A DNA stretch of 64,000 nucleotides from JAPLJC01 sp963697965 (GCA_963697965.1 OY969108.1:372001-436000), one strand, 5' to 3'; positions 8,417 to 16,639 are shown, counted from the stretch's first letter. Translations and numbers: made by a program. Notes: generated by a model from the letters alone, not told the origin.

Positions 8417-8468
8417 CGTATGGCGGGAAAGCGAAGCGCATCCCGTCTTGAGCATTATTCCATTTCTA
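8417..8468. repeat. REP palindrome followed by a possible RAYT 3'-end fossil
   Basis: A GCGGGAAAGCGAAGCGC...CCCG palindrome is followed by AGCATTATTCCATTTCTAGA. The same order, REP then AGCATTATTCCATCTCTAGA, occurs at 10916-10967, where the trailing bases encode the last residues (LEME, stop) of the RAYT transposase. This site is therefore probably a solo REP with a remnant of a RAYT gene tail. Confidence 0.5.
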
Positions 8469-8605
8469 GAAAAATTGATTAGCTGCGGAGGCCCTATTTA
8501 ATTCCCTCTCCCCCGATGGGGGAGAGGGATAGGGTGAGGGGGAAGTTAATCTCCTTTCCGCGCCCATTGATAACTGCTTAAAGAGTTCCCTGGTTTATGC
8601 AATCT

Positions 8606-9298
8606 TTATTCCAGCAACCACGCCACCCACGTAAAACTCATATCCGGAGGGAGTTCCGGGTGCCGGAAGTCCCAGACTTTTCGCCTGGTTAGAGTCCTCC
8701 CCAGCTTATGGTAGCTCTCGATTAACCCTTTCTCTTCGTTGTCGTGAAACCCCGAGATAATGAGGCGGCCTTCGGGAGCGGCCAGGCGGTCAAGTTCCGC
8801 GGCCTTAGCCATTTGCACTTCCCAGGGGAGGTTCGCCAGCACGAGGTCAAAGGAGCCCTTGACACAATCGGTTGAGCCCTGGGCAGCCACCAGGATCGAG
8901 CCCGCCAGACTATTTTCCCGGGCGTTCTCCCGGGTAGCCAGCCCCGCCCGGCGGGAAATATCTATCCCCACCACCCGGGGGACCCCCAGGGCCGCGGCTG
9001 CCAGGCTCAGCACACCGGCGCCGCAGCCCACATCCAACAGGCGGCGCACCGCCGGGCCCGCGGCCACGGCTTCCCGGAGCAGGTCCAGGGAGAGACGGGT
9101 GGTGGGATGGCCCGGAGGAAAGGCCCCGCCACTTTTTACCAACAAAACCCCTCCCGAAGGCTCCGCCCCGCCGGGGTGCAAACGGGTGCGGAGCACCCGG
9201 TGCGGTGCCAGACGGTAAGACCAACCTGATGGAAAAGATTCCTCCAATCCAAACCCAACCTTAAAAAGGGGAATTATATACTTGAGTCCCGATTCCAT
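8606..9298 (-). CDS. Class I SAM-dependent methyltransferase, PrmA-like
   Basis: The 230-residue product carries the Rossmann methyltransferase motifs: motif I 'LLDVGCGAGVLSLAAAALG', the acidic loop 'VVGIDIS', and motif IV 'FDLVLANLPWEV', an N-L-P-W variant of the catalytic NPPY loop. The order and the 'GHPTTRLSLDLL' segment before motif I resemble ribosomal protein L11 methyltransferase (PrmA) and related protein-glutamine/lysine methylases. It is shorter than PrmA, lacking most of the N-terminal substrate domain. The first 12 or so codons lie inside an inverted-repeat arm (9261-9290), so the native start may have been altered. It follows the DsrE gene on the same strand. Substrate is unknown. 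Confidence 0.75.
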   Translation of the reverse strand: MESGLKYIIPLFKVGFGLEESFPSGWSYRLAPHRVLRTRLHPGGAEPSGGVLLVKSGGAFPPGHPTTRLSLDLLREAVAAGPAVRRLLDVGCGAGVLSLAAAALGVPRVVGIDISRRAGLATRENARENSLAGSILVAAQGSTDCVKGSFDLVLANLPWEVQMAKAAELDRLAAPEGRLIISGFHDNEEKGLIESYHKLGRTLTRRKVWDFRHPELPPDMSFTWVAWLLE

Positions 9299-9422
9299 CA
9301 CGGCCGTAGGGGCGGCGTCTCAGTGGCGCAGGCCTCTGGCAATCGTGGGTTTGCCCTGGGCGGGGAAACCCCGCCCCTACAAAAGATAATTGAGGGATTC
9401 AAATATATAATTCCTTTAAAAA
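9261..9422. repeat. Inverted-repeat element bridging the DsrE stop and the methyltransferase start
   Basis: Two ~30-base arms (9261-9290 and 9392-9422) are imperfect inverted copies sharing GGAATTATATA and neighbouring bases. Between them is a GTAGGGGCGG...CCGCCCCTAC palindrome. The right arm supplies the TAA stop of the DsrE gene; the left arm encodes the first residues of the methyltransferase. Confidence 0.5.
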
Positions 9423-9772
9423 GTGAATACCTTGGATTGGTCGGCAAGGTCTATCAAGGTCACCCCGGTGCCGATCTTGGCCCCGGGAGGCAGGTCGTCT
9501 TCTCCCACCATCCTGGTCTCGGCGCAGGGTTTGCAAACCAAAATGCTGGCGCCCCGCTCCACCAGGAACTTCCAATAGGTGATGAGTTCGTCGCCGGTGG
9601 GGGCCTTGACCCGCTCCGTAAGGGAGAGGTTGGTGAAATAGACGGCATCATCAACCAGGAAGACCACCACTTCATGCCCCTTGTCCTTGGCGATCTTGGC
9701 GAGTTGGAAACAGCGCACGGCCCGGGTGGGGTCCTCGGGACCGCGGGTCAACACGAACAAGAACTTGCTCAT
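9416..9772 (-). CDS. DsrE-family sulfur-relay-like protein
   Basis: The 118-residue product begins MSKFLFVLTRGPEDPTRAVR, then 'FQLAKIAKDKGHEVVVFLVDDAVYF', then a 'GASILVCKPCAETRM' segment and a closing 'GTGVTLIDLADQSKVFTF'. This is the layout of DsrE/F-like small proteins, which form hexamers and in some cases carry persulfides on a Cys. Two Cys residues in VCKPCA are candidates. The ATG at 9772 has a perfect AGGAGG six bases upstream, so the earlier in-frame start at 9808 was rejected. Role in sulfur transfer is inferred from family only. The stop codon falls within a repeat arm. Confidence 0.82.
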   Translation of the reverse strand: MSKFLFVLTRGPEDPTRAVRCFQLAKIAKDKGHEVVVFLVDDAVYFTNLSLTERVKAPTGDELITYWKFLVERGASILVCKPCAETRMVGEDDLPPGAKIGTGVTLIDLADQSKVFTF

Positions 9773-9838
9773 GGGCTCCTCCTGAAGAATTGAGAACGGT
9801 TTGATCAACTCACAGATGTGAATGTAATGATAGCAAAT

Positions 9839-9865
9839 GGCGGGATGCGCTTTGCTTTCCCGCCC
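9839..9865. repeat. REP palindrome
   Basis: A single REP-type palindrome (GGCGGGATGCGCTTTGC with complementary CCCGCC end). It is of the same family as the copies flanking the RAYT gene and its remnant. It lies upstream of the DsrE gene in an otherwise featureless AT-rich stretch up to 10026. Confidence 0.6.
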
Positions 9866-10026
9866 TTCGGGCTAAACGTATTTATCTTTTTGAAAAAATC
9901 AGTTTTCCCCACCTTAAAAACCAGGAATTCCCCGATTTCTGAATTTGAGTTTGGGTCGTAGAATGAAAATTAGTCATTTATATTGTCATCTTGAAAAATT
10001 AACGCCTTGGGGTCGGAGAGTGTTTC

Positions 10027-10362
10027 ATGGAGCGGCGGCTATTCCCCCGGACCAATATATCCTTGCCATTTGAATATCAGGCACAATTGCAGGGTTCGGA
10101 ATATTCATTTTCAAACCTGGCTGTTATGAAAAACTTCAGCATCGGGGGATTGCTTATGTCCGAGACCGCACCTGTACTGCAACCTGACGATATTGCAGAC
10201 TTTACTTTCAAATTCCCGTCTCACCAGGTGCATCCCCTCATTCCCCACAAAATCAGGGCGCAAGGGAAAGTCAAGCGTATAGAGCAGCCGACTAAAGAAT
10301 CTTCCTATTTTGGGGTAGTGCTGGAATTCCTTTCGGGGCCATTTTTCATCTATGCGGATTGA
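10027..10362 (+). CDS. PilZ-domain protein, probable c-di-GMP sensor
   Basis: The 111-residue protein is a single PilZ domain. The two c-di-GMP contact motifs are present: an Arg-rich start 'MERRLFPRTNISLPFEY' (RxxxR form) and 'NFSIGGLLMS' (the D/NxSxxG form). The rest alternates strands as expected and ends with 'FGVVLEFL'. The start follows a GGAGAG site. Stand-alone PilZ proteins relay c-di-GMP levels to motility, secretion or polysaccharide machinery. No such partner lies next to it, although a GGDEF enzyme is encoded at 39393. It is surrounded by AT-rich DNA and repeats. Confidence 0.88.
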   Translation: MERRLFPRTNISLPFEYQAQLQGSEYSFSNLAVMKNFSIGGLLMSETAPVLQPDDIADFTFKFPSHQVHPLIPHKIRAQGKVKRIEQPTKESSYFGVVLEFLSGPFFIYAD

Positions 10363-10440
10363 CTTCTTTTTTGCACATTTAGTTTTCCTGAATCAGACTT
10401 GCTTTGACAATTTTATCACCATTAAAAAAAGGATAACATA

Positions 10441-10911
10441 ATGGAGAATATTAATCAATATTTAGAAATTGTTAAGCGTGAAAAAAAGAATAAGGCAAAA
10501 TATGATAAAAATCTAAATGATTATCTTAGAAACCAACAAAACAAATACGCGGAACGCTTAAATCCAATTATGTCCCAAATTTATAATATGCTATTAGAAA
10601 TCCATAAATCAATACAAGATGGGGTCAAGACTAATAATAGCGCTGTGAAATTAAGCCCCCAAAACTTTATGGTATTTCTGGAAACAAAATAAAAGTATAA
10701 TGAAATAATCTTATCAATTGATGCAGCAGTGCGATCAATGTCGATTATTGGTGAACTTAAAATAATACATGATGACATAGCTAATCCCAAAATTAAGATA
10801 ATTGCAACAAGAAATAGTATGACAAAAGAGCAAATTATTGAGATAGACAAATTCGATGATGATACAATGGAGGAATATATCATTGACTTTTTAAAGAGTA
10901 TCTTTGCTTAG
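10441..10911 (+). pseudogene. AT-rich ORF of ~156 codons interrupted by one in-frame TAA
   Basis: From the ATG at 10441, which has an AAGGATAA site just upstream, an 83-codon ORF reaches a TAA at 10690-10692. The same frame then stays open for another 72 codons to the TAG at 10909-10911. Read through, it gives a Lys/Ile/Asn-rich, mainly helical protein (starts MENINQYLEIVKREKK, ends EEYIIDFLKSIFA). I do not recognise a family. The base composition is far richer in A+T than any neighbour, which suggests transfer. It could be a recent nonsense pseudogene, two small genes, or a sequencing error. A REP begins five bases after its end. Confidence 0.5.
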
Positions 10912-10915
10912 GCCC

Positions 10916-10945
10916 GTAGGGCGGGAAAGCGAAGTGCATCCCGCC
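10916..10945. repeat. REP palindrome, left flank of RAYT
   Basis: The palindrome GTAGGGCGGGAAAGCGAAG... ending ATCCCGCC lies 7 bases beyond the RAYT stop. A second copy in opposite orientation lies upstream of the RAYT start (11496-11525). This inverted pair around a single transposase gene is the classic REP-RAYT arrangement. Confidence 0.75.
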
Positions 10946-10952
10946 ATTAGCA

Positions 10953-11479
10953 TTATTCCATCTCTAGACTGCGAACGTTATCTTCTGCGCGCCATTCAAG
11001 GTTATAAAGGCCGCCTTCCACAAATCGATGAAAGCTTAAATACGGCCAATCCGCGACCCTCGCAACCTGACCATGTTTTACCGGATGGTAAAGGATGTAA
11101 TCTAGATGACGCTCATAATCACCCTCATCACGGATGAGATGTTCCCAAAAGCGCCGCTGCCAAACGCCCCGTTCTCCCTTCTGCAAGCGCCGTGGTGAAA
11201 GTCTTTCCCCTCCGGAAATTTGTGCGGCAAATCGTGCTTTGATATCATGCCAGCGTGCGGAGAAATCCGCATCCCCGGAAGGTAAAGTCCAGATGCAATG
11301 CAGGTGATCGGGCAAAATAACGATGGCCTCGATGGTAAATGGCCGGCGCCGGCGGATCGCCGTGAACACCTCCTGAAGGTTGTCAATGTTTTCGGTCAAG
11401 AGTTGCCGTCGGCGTTCCAGCAGCGTGACTGTGAAGAAGAACGTGCCGCCGGGAACAAAGGCGCGATATATTGTGGCAT
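10953..11479 (-). CDS. REP-associated tyrosine transposase (RAYT), N-terminal frameshift
   Basis: The product is a Y1/HUH single-strand nuclease of the TnpA-REP family. It has the HUH pair in 'VILPDHLHCIWTLP' and the C-terminal segment 'RRFWEHLIRDEGDYERHLDYILYHPVKHG', which holds the likely catalytic Tyr. The ORF from 11399 lacks the first strand. Upstream, the frame reads 'FVPGGTFFFTVTLLERRRQL', the normal RAYT opening, and an ATG at 11479 (MPQY) lies one base out of frame with it. A missing base near 11460-11467 restores a ~175-residue protein. It is flanked by inverted REPs. RAYTs are thought to mobilise REP/BIME sequences and are often domesticated. Whether this copy is active depends on whether the shift is real. 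Confidence 0.85.
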
Positions 11480-11495
11480 AAGTTAGGCTTACCGA

Positions 11496-11525
11496 GGCGG
11501 GATGCGTTTCACTTTCCCGCCCTAC
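11496..11525. repeat. REP palindrome, right flank of RAYT
   Basis: The sequence GGCGGGATGCGTTTCACTTT... ending CCCGCCCTAC is the inverted partner of the REP at 10916-10945. Together they enclose a 610-bp REP-RAYT unit. Confidence 0.75.
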
Positions 11526-11537
11526 GCGCTTCCATCA

Positions 11538-12503
11538 TTAAAAATGGTCGAAGGGTATGTCCAACAGCAGCCTGACATGGTCCTCTACGCATTCTTCCAG
11601 CACCTCCAGGTTATACCCGCCTTCCAGGACCGTGATCAGCCGGCCTGAAGCCGTCTCCAGTGCCAGGTCCAGGATCAGTTGCGCCATGTCCCGATATCCC
11701 TGCCTGGTCACCCTCATTTGGGCTAGCGGATCTTTCTCATGGGCGTCAAATCCCGCAGAGATAAAGACGAGCTGGGGCGCAAACTGCCGCAGCCGGGGCA
11801 GCGCCTCGGTTTTCAGGGCCTCCAGGTACTCGGCGTCGCCGCTGCGGGGCGGCAGCGGCAGGTTCAGGGTGAACCCTTTACCCGCACCTATCCCCTCCTC
11901 TTCGCGGAAGCCGGTGCCGGGATAACAGTAGCGAGGGTCTTCGTGCAGCGACACGAAAAAGACCCGGGGGTCTTCCTCCAACAAGTGCTGGGTGCCATTG
12001 CCATGATGGAGGTCCCAGTCGATGATGGCCACCCGCTCTAAGCCGTATTTCTCCAGGGCGTACACTGTACTGATGGCCACGTTATTGAAGAAGCAGAACC
12101 CCATGGCCCGATTGCGCTCGGCATGGTGCCCCGGGGGCCTCACGGCGCAGAAGGCGTTGTCCACCCGGCCGCCCATCACGGCGTCCACGGCCAGCATCAC
12201 TCCGCCCACGGCCAGAAGCGCAGTCTCATACGAGTCCTTGCAGATGCCGCAGTCCTTCTCCTCGAAGATTGGCAGGCCCAGCTCGCAGGCCTTCTTAAAC
12301 CGGCGGATATAGAACGGGTCGTGGAGCCGTTCCACCCATTCCAGCGGGGCGTAGTCGGGTCTGAGGCGCTCCAATAACTCCAGCACGGAGTCCATCTCGA
12401 GATCGCTTTGGATTGCCTTCAGCCGGGCGAGACTTTCCGGATGCCATAAGCCTGGATCATGCAATAGATAGCGCAGGGCATAAACGTAGCCGGTACGGCG
12501 CAT
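11538..12503 (-). CDS. Histone-deacetylase-family amidohydrolase
   Basis: The 321-residue product belongs to the arginase/deacetylase superfamily (class II HDAC, acetoin utilisation AcuC, acetylpolyamine amidohydrolase). Zinc and active-site motifs are intact: 'VRPPGHHAERNRAMGFCFFNNVAI', 'VAIIDWDLHHGNGTQ' with the metal-binding Asp and His, 'SAGFDAHEKDPLA' and 'LEGGYN' near the end. The ATG at 12503 has AGGAGA upstream. Bacterial members deacetylate polyamines, acetyl-lysine proteins or small acetylated compounds. The substrate cannot be told here and no acuA or acs gene is adjacent. Its C-terminal end lies 12 bases from a REP. Confidence 0.9.
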   Translation of the reverse strand: MRRTGYVYALRYLLHDPGLWHPESLARLKAIQSDLEMDSVLELLERLRPDYAPLEWVERLHDPFYIRRFKKACELGLPIFEEKDCGICKDSYETALLAVGGVMLAVDAVMGGRVDNAFCAVRPPGHHAERNRAMGFCFFNNVAISTVYALEKYGLERVAIIDWDLHHGNGTQHLLEEDPRVFFVSLHEDPRYCYPGTGFREEEGIGAGKGFTLNLPLPPRSGDAEYLEALKTEALPRLRQFAPQLVFISAGFDAHEKDPLAQMRVTRQGYRDMAQLILDLALETASGRLITVLEGGYNLEVLEECVEDHVRLLLDIPFDHF

Positions 12504-12704
12504 AGCTTTCTCCTAGTTTGCCGGCGGGTCCAGGATAGCTGACTTTCATCATAACCCGAAGAGCCGGGCCGGGCAAACTAAAGGTATGATGCGAGGCCCC
12601 TCGCCTCCGGCTGACCAGCGAGGAGTTGTCTAAAATTCCTGCCATTGCGCAGGTTGCCAGGAGTGATTATATTTTAGGAAATATTAATAAAACTTTAAAG
12701 ATAA

Positions 12705-13211
12705 GTGGGTAAGGACATGATCCAGGGAAGGTCGATACTTGGATATGTTTATTGCCGATTGCTCCCCGGGGTGCTGGTTTTGCTGCTGGGGTCAATGATC
12801 TTTCCCTCTCCGGCCCTGGCCTTTATCCCCCACTGGGCCCCCAAGGAAGCGTTTTTCATCCGCCAGTTTTCCTACCTGTTTTTCATGGTCGCCATGATTT
12901 TCTTCATCGTTGAGCTGAAGCTGGAGAGGTCGCCACGACAGCGGGGCTTTCGTCTGTTAATCTGGGCCAGCGTGTTTTTTGCCTTGTGGAACCTCGATTG
13001 TTTCATCGGGCAATGGATCGCCCTCCATTTTGAAGCCCAGGTGGCCCCGGGGCCGCAGGGCTTCTTTTCCCAGCGCTTGAACATGGCCAATCCGGGGAAC
13101 TGGCTGAATTATTTCACCAGGCTGGATCATCTGCTCCTGGTGCCGGCCTTCATCTATTTTTATCTGGGTATCAGGGAGTTTAGGCGGCAGGCGCAGGAGG
13201 GGAAACAATGA
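12705..13211 (+). CDS. Multi-spanning membrane protein of unknown function
   Basis: About 168 residues (164 if the ATG at 12717 is used; the GTG at 12705 is also possible). A hydrophobic signal-like segment ending 'FPSPALAF' is followed by about three more hydrophobic helices, including 'QFSYLFFMVAMIFFIVELKL' and 'LLLVPAFIYFYLGIREF'. I do not recognise the family. Its stop overlaps the start of the histidine-kinase gene (ATGA), so the two are co-translated. The product may be the membrane sensor half of that kinase. The upstream 200 bases are divergent from the HDAC gene and contain an AT-rich tract just before the start. Confidence 0.7.
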   Translation: MGKDMIQGRSILGYVYCRLLPGVLVLLLGSMIFPSPALAFIPHWAPKEAFFIRQFSYLFFMVAMIFFIVELKLERSPRQRGFRLLIWASVFFALWNLDCFIGQWIALHFEAQVAPGPQGFFSQRLNMANPGNWLNYFTRLDHLLLVPAFIYFYLGIREFRRQAQEGKQ

Positions 13212-14300
13212 TATCTCTCCCCAGTTTTCCCCTGGCGCTAACGGATATTTTGGGTTCGGCCCTGGTTCTTGCTGCTCAGTGGCGCCGCCTTCTCCTGCTC
13301 CCGGAAACTGCTGAGGCAGGATCCGGAAAATGCCTTGTGGCTTTTCCTCTACTGGCTCAGCCTGGCCTTGCTGGCCTTTGGCCTGTCCCGGGCTTTGGGG
13401 CATATTATCGGGCATATCCTGGCCGTTGCCGGTCGGGAATCCTGGGCGAACCAGATAACACCTTACAGCGGCGGTTTGAATGCCATCCTTTCCATCGCGG
13501 TCGCCGCGGTCACGCTCTTTTTCCATAACATCCAGAGGTTATACCGCCGCATGGAAGCCGATCATCATCACATGGAAACCACCAGCCATGAAATTCTGGC
13601 GCTCAACAAGGAGATGGAAGCCCTGGTGATGGAGCGCACCATGTGCGAAATGGCCTTGGGGATCGCGGATGGAATTCGCAACCCCCTCCATGTTATCGGT
13701 GGCTTCAGCCATCGCCTGCTCAAAAAAACCGCCCTGGATGATCCCACCCGCAACTGGGCCCAGGCCATCGCCGAGGCCACCAAACGCATGGAGCAAATGG
13801 TCGAACGGTTCGAAAACCTGGCCCAGGACAAGAAGGCCTTTTTTTCCCAGGAAGACCTGACTAAAATTGCCCAGTCCATTTTAGAGATGCTGCAAGAAGC
13901 CTTCGAACACAGGGGCGTTCACCTGGTGACCGGGTTTCATCCTTCTCCCGCCTACGTCCAGGTGAATAAACATATCCTCAAGGTAGCCCTGGCCCACTTG
14001 ATCCGAAACGCCCTGGAAGCCACCCCCGCCGCCGGGGAGATCCACGTGAGCACCGCGGTGGATAAGAGCCACGCCACCCTGGTGATTTCTGATTCGGGCC
14101 GGGGGATGCCCCCTGAGGTCCTGGCCAGGATCTTTGAACCCTACTTTACCACCAAGGTGGGGGGGACCGGTCTGGGCATGGTCTTTGTGCGTCAGATCAT
14201 CGATGAACACCGGGGAACCATCAACTTGGAAAGTGTGGTGGGGCAGGGCACCACCGTGACTATCAGGTTGCCCATCCGCTTCGCTGAAACCCCGATCTGA
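13208..14300 (+). CDS. Sensor histidine kinase lacking the canonical phospho-acceptor His; N-terminal frameshift
   Basis: A strong AGGAGG site and an ATG at 13208 open a membrane segment (MISLPSFPLALTDILGSALVL). One extra T at about 13265-13271 then shifts the frame; without it the protein runs on for about 363 residues. It has two or three N-terminal helices, a coiled-coil, a HisKA-like helix and an HATPase_c domain. The ATP lid motifs are intact (LIRNALEA, DSGRGMP, GGTGLGM). In the H-box, however, the usual A-H-E-I-R-N-P-L reads A-D-G-I-R-N-P-L, so the phospho-acceptor His is replaced by Asp. It may be a pseudokinase or act by allostery. It is translationally coupled to the upstream membrane protein. 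No response regulator is adjacent. Confidence 0.8.
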
Positions 14301-14588
14301 GTCATTTTCATGTCTGTCCGCCCCAGTCAGGGCATAATTACTTAAGCTTCTTATCAATATATGCTATGACCCCAAACTGATCATGGGGCCCCAAGCTTCC
14401 CATATTCAGGTCATTCCCGAATTTTCCCCGCCAAAGCGGTAATTGGCGCGCCGCTTCAGCTATCTTAACTTTGCACATCATAGATACGCTGCCATCAGAG
14501 TTGGCGGGGCATATTCAAAATCTCAGGAGAAATCACTTTTTCCGCATAAGTTGTGCTTTCATGCTGCCGAGACCTATCATGAATCATC
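14301..14588. other. Intergenic stretch before the left direct repeat
   Basis: This 288-base region contains no convincing ORF. A GGGGCCCC palindrome near 14386 is the only symmetric motif noticed. Homology to the ClC gene region begins abruptly at 14589. Confidence 0.4.
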
Positions 14589-14912
14589 GTCGTCACCGAT
14601 TCCCCGGACGCCTATTATCCCGTAGTCGATGAGCAGGGCAAGATGACCGGCATCTTGTCCATTAATGATATCCGGGGAGTCCTGTTTGAAGAGACCCTGG
14701 CCTCGGTGATCATCGCCAAGGACGTGGCCACCCCCACTGTTGTCCGGGTCATTTGGGATGAATCATTGCAGGACGCCCTGGAAAAAATGGCCCGGATCAA
14801 CGTCAACGAATTGCCGGTGGTGCGGCAGGAAGCTCCCAATGAGATCATCGGCATGATCGCCAAACGGGATATTATCAGCTACTACTATGAACGCAGCCTG
14901 AAATGGCGGTGA
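14589..14912 (+). pseudogene. ClC chloride channel C-terminal CBS fragment (left copy)
   Basis: The open frame from 14589 encodes only the end of a ClC-type channel: a CBS-domain pair starting 'SPDAYYPVVDEQGKMTGILS' and ending 'AKRDIISYYYERSLKWR'. An internal ATG at 14643 could yield an 89-residue soluble CBS peptide. The membrane part is absent, so it cannot be a channel. Unlike the right copy, its frame is not broken by the 13-base duplication. It represents debris of the duplication that created the direct repeats. Confidence 0.8.
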
Positions 14913-15147
14913 TTCCGGGTACGCCTGCAATAATTTTCCTTCTACTGCAGCCGTTAACTATGCTAAGTTTTGCTAAGGGATGGCAAGGTCCTTGAAATTG
15001 CTCTTTTTAAATACACCTCAATTCGGGTCCAGGGAGACAGGCCATGCGTGAATTCAGGATCGCAGCGATCCCGGGTGACGGCATCGGCAAGGAAGTTGTG
15101 CCTGCCGGCCTCGAAGTTCTCGAGGCCCTCGCCCAGCGCGACGGCGG
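14589..15147. repeat. Direct repeat, left copy (559 bp; clc tail plus ttuC start)
   Basis: This segment matches 21802-22373 almost base for base. It covers the C-terminal CBS part of a ClC channel gene, the intergenic spacer and the first ~100 bases of the tartrate dehydrogenase gene. The clc part differs at only a few bases; the ttuC part has diverged more. The right copy is longer by a 13-base tandem duplication that the left copy lacks. The two copies bracket about 6.65 kb of other genes. Confidence 0.85.
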
Positions 15148-15151
15148 ATGA
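15044..15151 (+). pseudogene. Tartrate dehydrogenase 5' fragment (left copy)
   Basis: The ATG at 15044 begins the same protein as the gene at 22270 (MREFRIAAIPGDGIGKEVV). Homology ends after 35 residues and a TGA follows at once. It keeps the native leader. The third-position differences from the intact gene show that the copies have diverged or come from different strains. Confidence 0.8.
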
Positions 15152-15235
15152 AACCAACGAGTTCGGGGCAGTATCCCAGCGGAGCCCTGATCGGGGCGGG
15201 CGCGACCACGAAAACCCGAAAAGCATGCTGCGGTG

Positions 15236-15263
15236 TTGACGGGCTCGCTCCCAAGGGTATAAT
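15236..15263 (+). promoter_or_regulatory. Sigma-70-type promoter at the start of the island
   Basis: TTGACG (15236-15241) and a perfect TATAAT (15258-15263) are separated by 16 bases. It lies about 90 bases inside the cargo segment and 185 bases upstream of the SGNH hydrolase start. No other ORF with a ribosome site follows more closely, although an ATG at 15270 opens a 71-codon frame that I do not trust. Confidence 0.55.
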
Positions 15264-15448
15264 GTTGCCATGTTGAGGCGGCGTACAGTTGCGGGTTCGG
15301 TCGTTGTTGTCGCCAGATCGGGGGCCTTGGTGCCTGTTGAGGCCCCTCTCCCGGGCAATTGCCTGGCCTTGGCAGCCGTCTCGGCTCGCCAAACCAGCCG
15401 TCGGAGGGCAGTTTTGACCCATGACCCCTTTCACCCGGTGGTTCACTT

Positions 15449-16597
15449 ATGCGGTCCTTCGGATCATTTTTCCTATCACTTTTAGCCATGGATCCAGGAA
15501 TCGGGCTGTGCTTTCGGGCCGGGGTGCTTTGTATCGGGATGATATGGATCTCGGGGTGCGGCTCGCTCAACACCGCCTGCTCGAGCACATTGTCGGTAAT
15601 TTCTAATCCTGCTTCTCCGCACCACACGGATTATCTGGAATATCGGCAAGGGCGCCTCACCAAAGCGCAACTGATGGACCGCCTGCCCCATATTGCCATG
15701 GTCGGCGACAGTCTGAGCAGGAATTTTTATGTGTCCTCCCTCGTCAGCTGCGTATGGCGTTCCAAGATGAACCATGGTCACGACTGGTTTCTCGACACCG
15801 ACCCATCCCCCACCAGCGTATACAGCCTTTATGAGCGACTTGCCCAGGAAACGCCTTTGGTGGCCTGTGAATATTCGAGTGTTGCAGCAACGGTTGATTC
15901 GGGCGGAGGCGGGAACCGCTTCCTCGGGTCATGGCTTCCACTCAATTTCTCCAAACAGGTGGATTTGATTTTAAAGGAGAAACGGTTCCCGGATTTGGTG
16001 TTGATCTGGATCGGGCACAATAACTTACACTGGATACGCTATGCGGATCCCCGCCGGCCGGAGGATGTCGAAACCGCCTTGGAAAATATGGCCACCAATT
16101 TTCGCAGGGACTATGCGCGACAGCTTGGCCGGCTGGTGGAACGGGCGCAGGAGCAAAAAGGGCGGCGGGCCATCATCGTATTCGGCCTCGTAAATTTCAA
16201 GAGTTTTTTCGAAGCCAGGGATGCTGCGGAACAACTCCGGAAAAAGAACCCGAAACTATATCCTTATTTTGAGGTGGATTATCAGCACTACGAGTCCATG
16301 AAACCGGAGTATCGGGCAAACATGGTGAAGCTCGCCCTGATGATCAACAAGGAGCTTCGCGCCATGGTGAGCGAGTTCAGCAGGAAATTGGACGGCGATT
16401 CACAGGTGCGCCTCGAGTACTCGGACGCGCTGGCGACCGTTGATCTCGGCGGCGTGGAATCGATTCACCAATGCGACGCCTGGCATCCTTCTATCAAAGG
16501 ACACGACGTGCTCGCCGCGGCAGCGTTTGGCGCCCTGGGCCCCAGCCTGAGATTCCTTGGAATCGTTCCGCTCCAGAAACATACTGATTCAAGGTAA
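15449..16597 (+). CDS. SGNH/GDSL-type hydrolase, probable lipoprotein
   Basis: The 382-residue product has the blocks of SGNH hydrolases: block I 'VGDSLSRNF' (catalytic Ser, about residue 87), an Asn-containing 'IGHNN' near 188 and the catalytic Asp-His block 'DAWHPSIKGH' near 343. A hydrophobic leader with 'WISGC' near residues 34-38 resembles a lipobox, so it may be anchored in a membrane. Such enzymes remove acyl groups from polysaccharides, peptidoglycan or lipids. Start choice is uncertain: ATG at 15449 lacks a ribosome site and ATG at 15491 is possible. It lies inside the direct-repeat-bounded island, 42 bases before the large cyclase gene in the same direction. Confidence 0.8.
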   Translation: MRSFGSFFLSLLAMDPGIGLCFRAGVLCIGMIWISGCGSLNTACSSTLSVISNPASPHHTDYLEYRQGRLTKAQLMDRLPHIAMVGDSLSRNFYVSSLVSCVWRSKMNHGHDWFLDTDPSPTSVYSLYERLAQETPLVACEYSSVAATVDSGGGGNRFLGSWLPLNFSKQVDLILKEKRFPDLVLIWIGHNNLHWIRYADPRRPEDVETALENMATNFRRDYARQLGRLVERAQEQKGRRAIIVFGLVNFKSFFEARDAAEQLRKKNPKLYPYFEVDYQHYESMKPEYRANMVKLALMINKELRAMVSEFSRKLDGDSQVRLEYSDALATVDLGGVESIHQCDAWHPSIKGHDVLAAAAFGALGPSLRFLGIVPLQKHTDSR

Positions 16598-16639
16598 GAC
16601 CCAGCAACCGAAGATTTTTTATGATCCGTCAATAACGAG

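Noticed and set aside
15270..15485. 71-codon ORF starting just after the TATAAT promoter
   Set aside because: No ribosome site, no recognisable protein, and it runs into the hydrolase gene; a leaderless small protein cannot be excluded but is unsupported.
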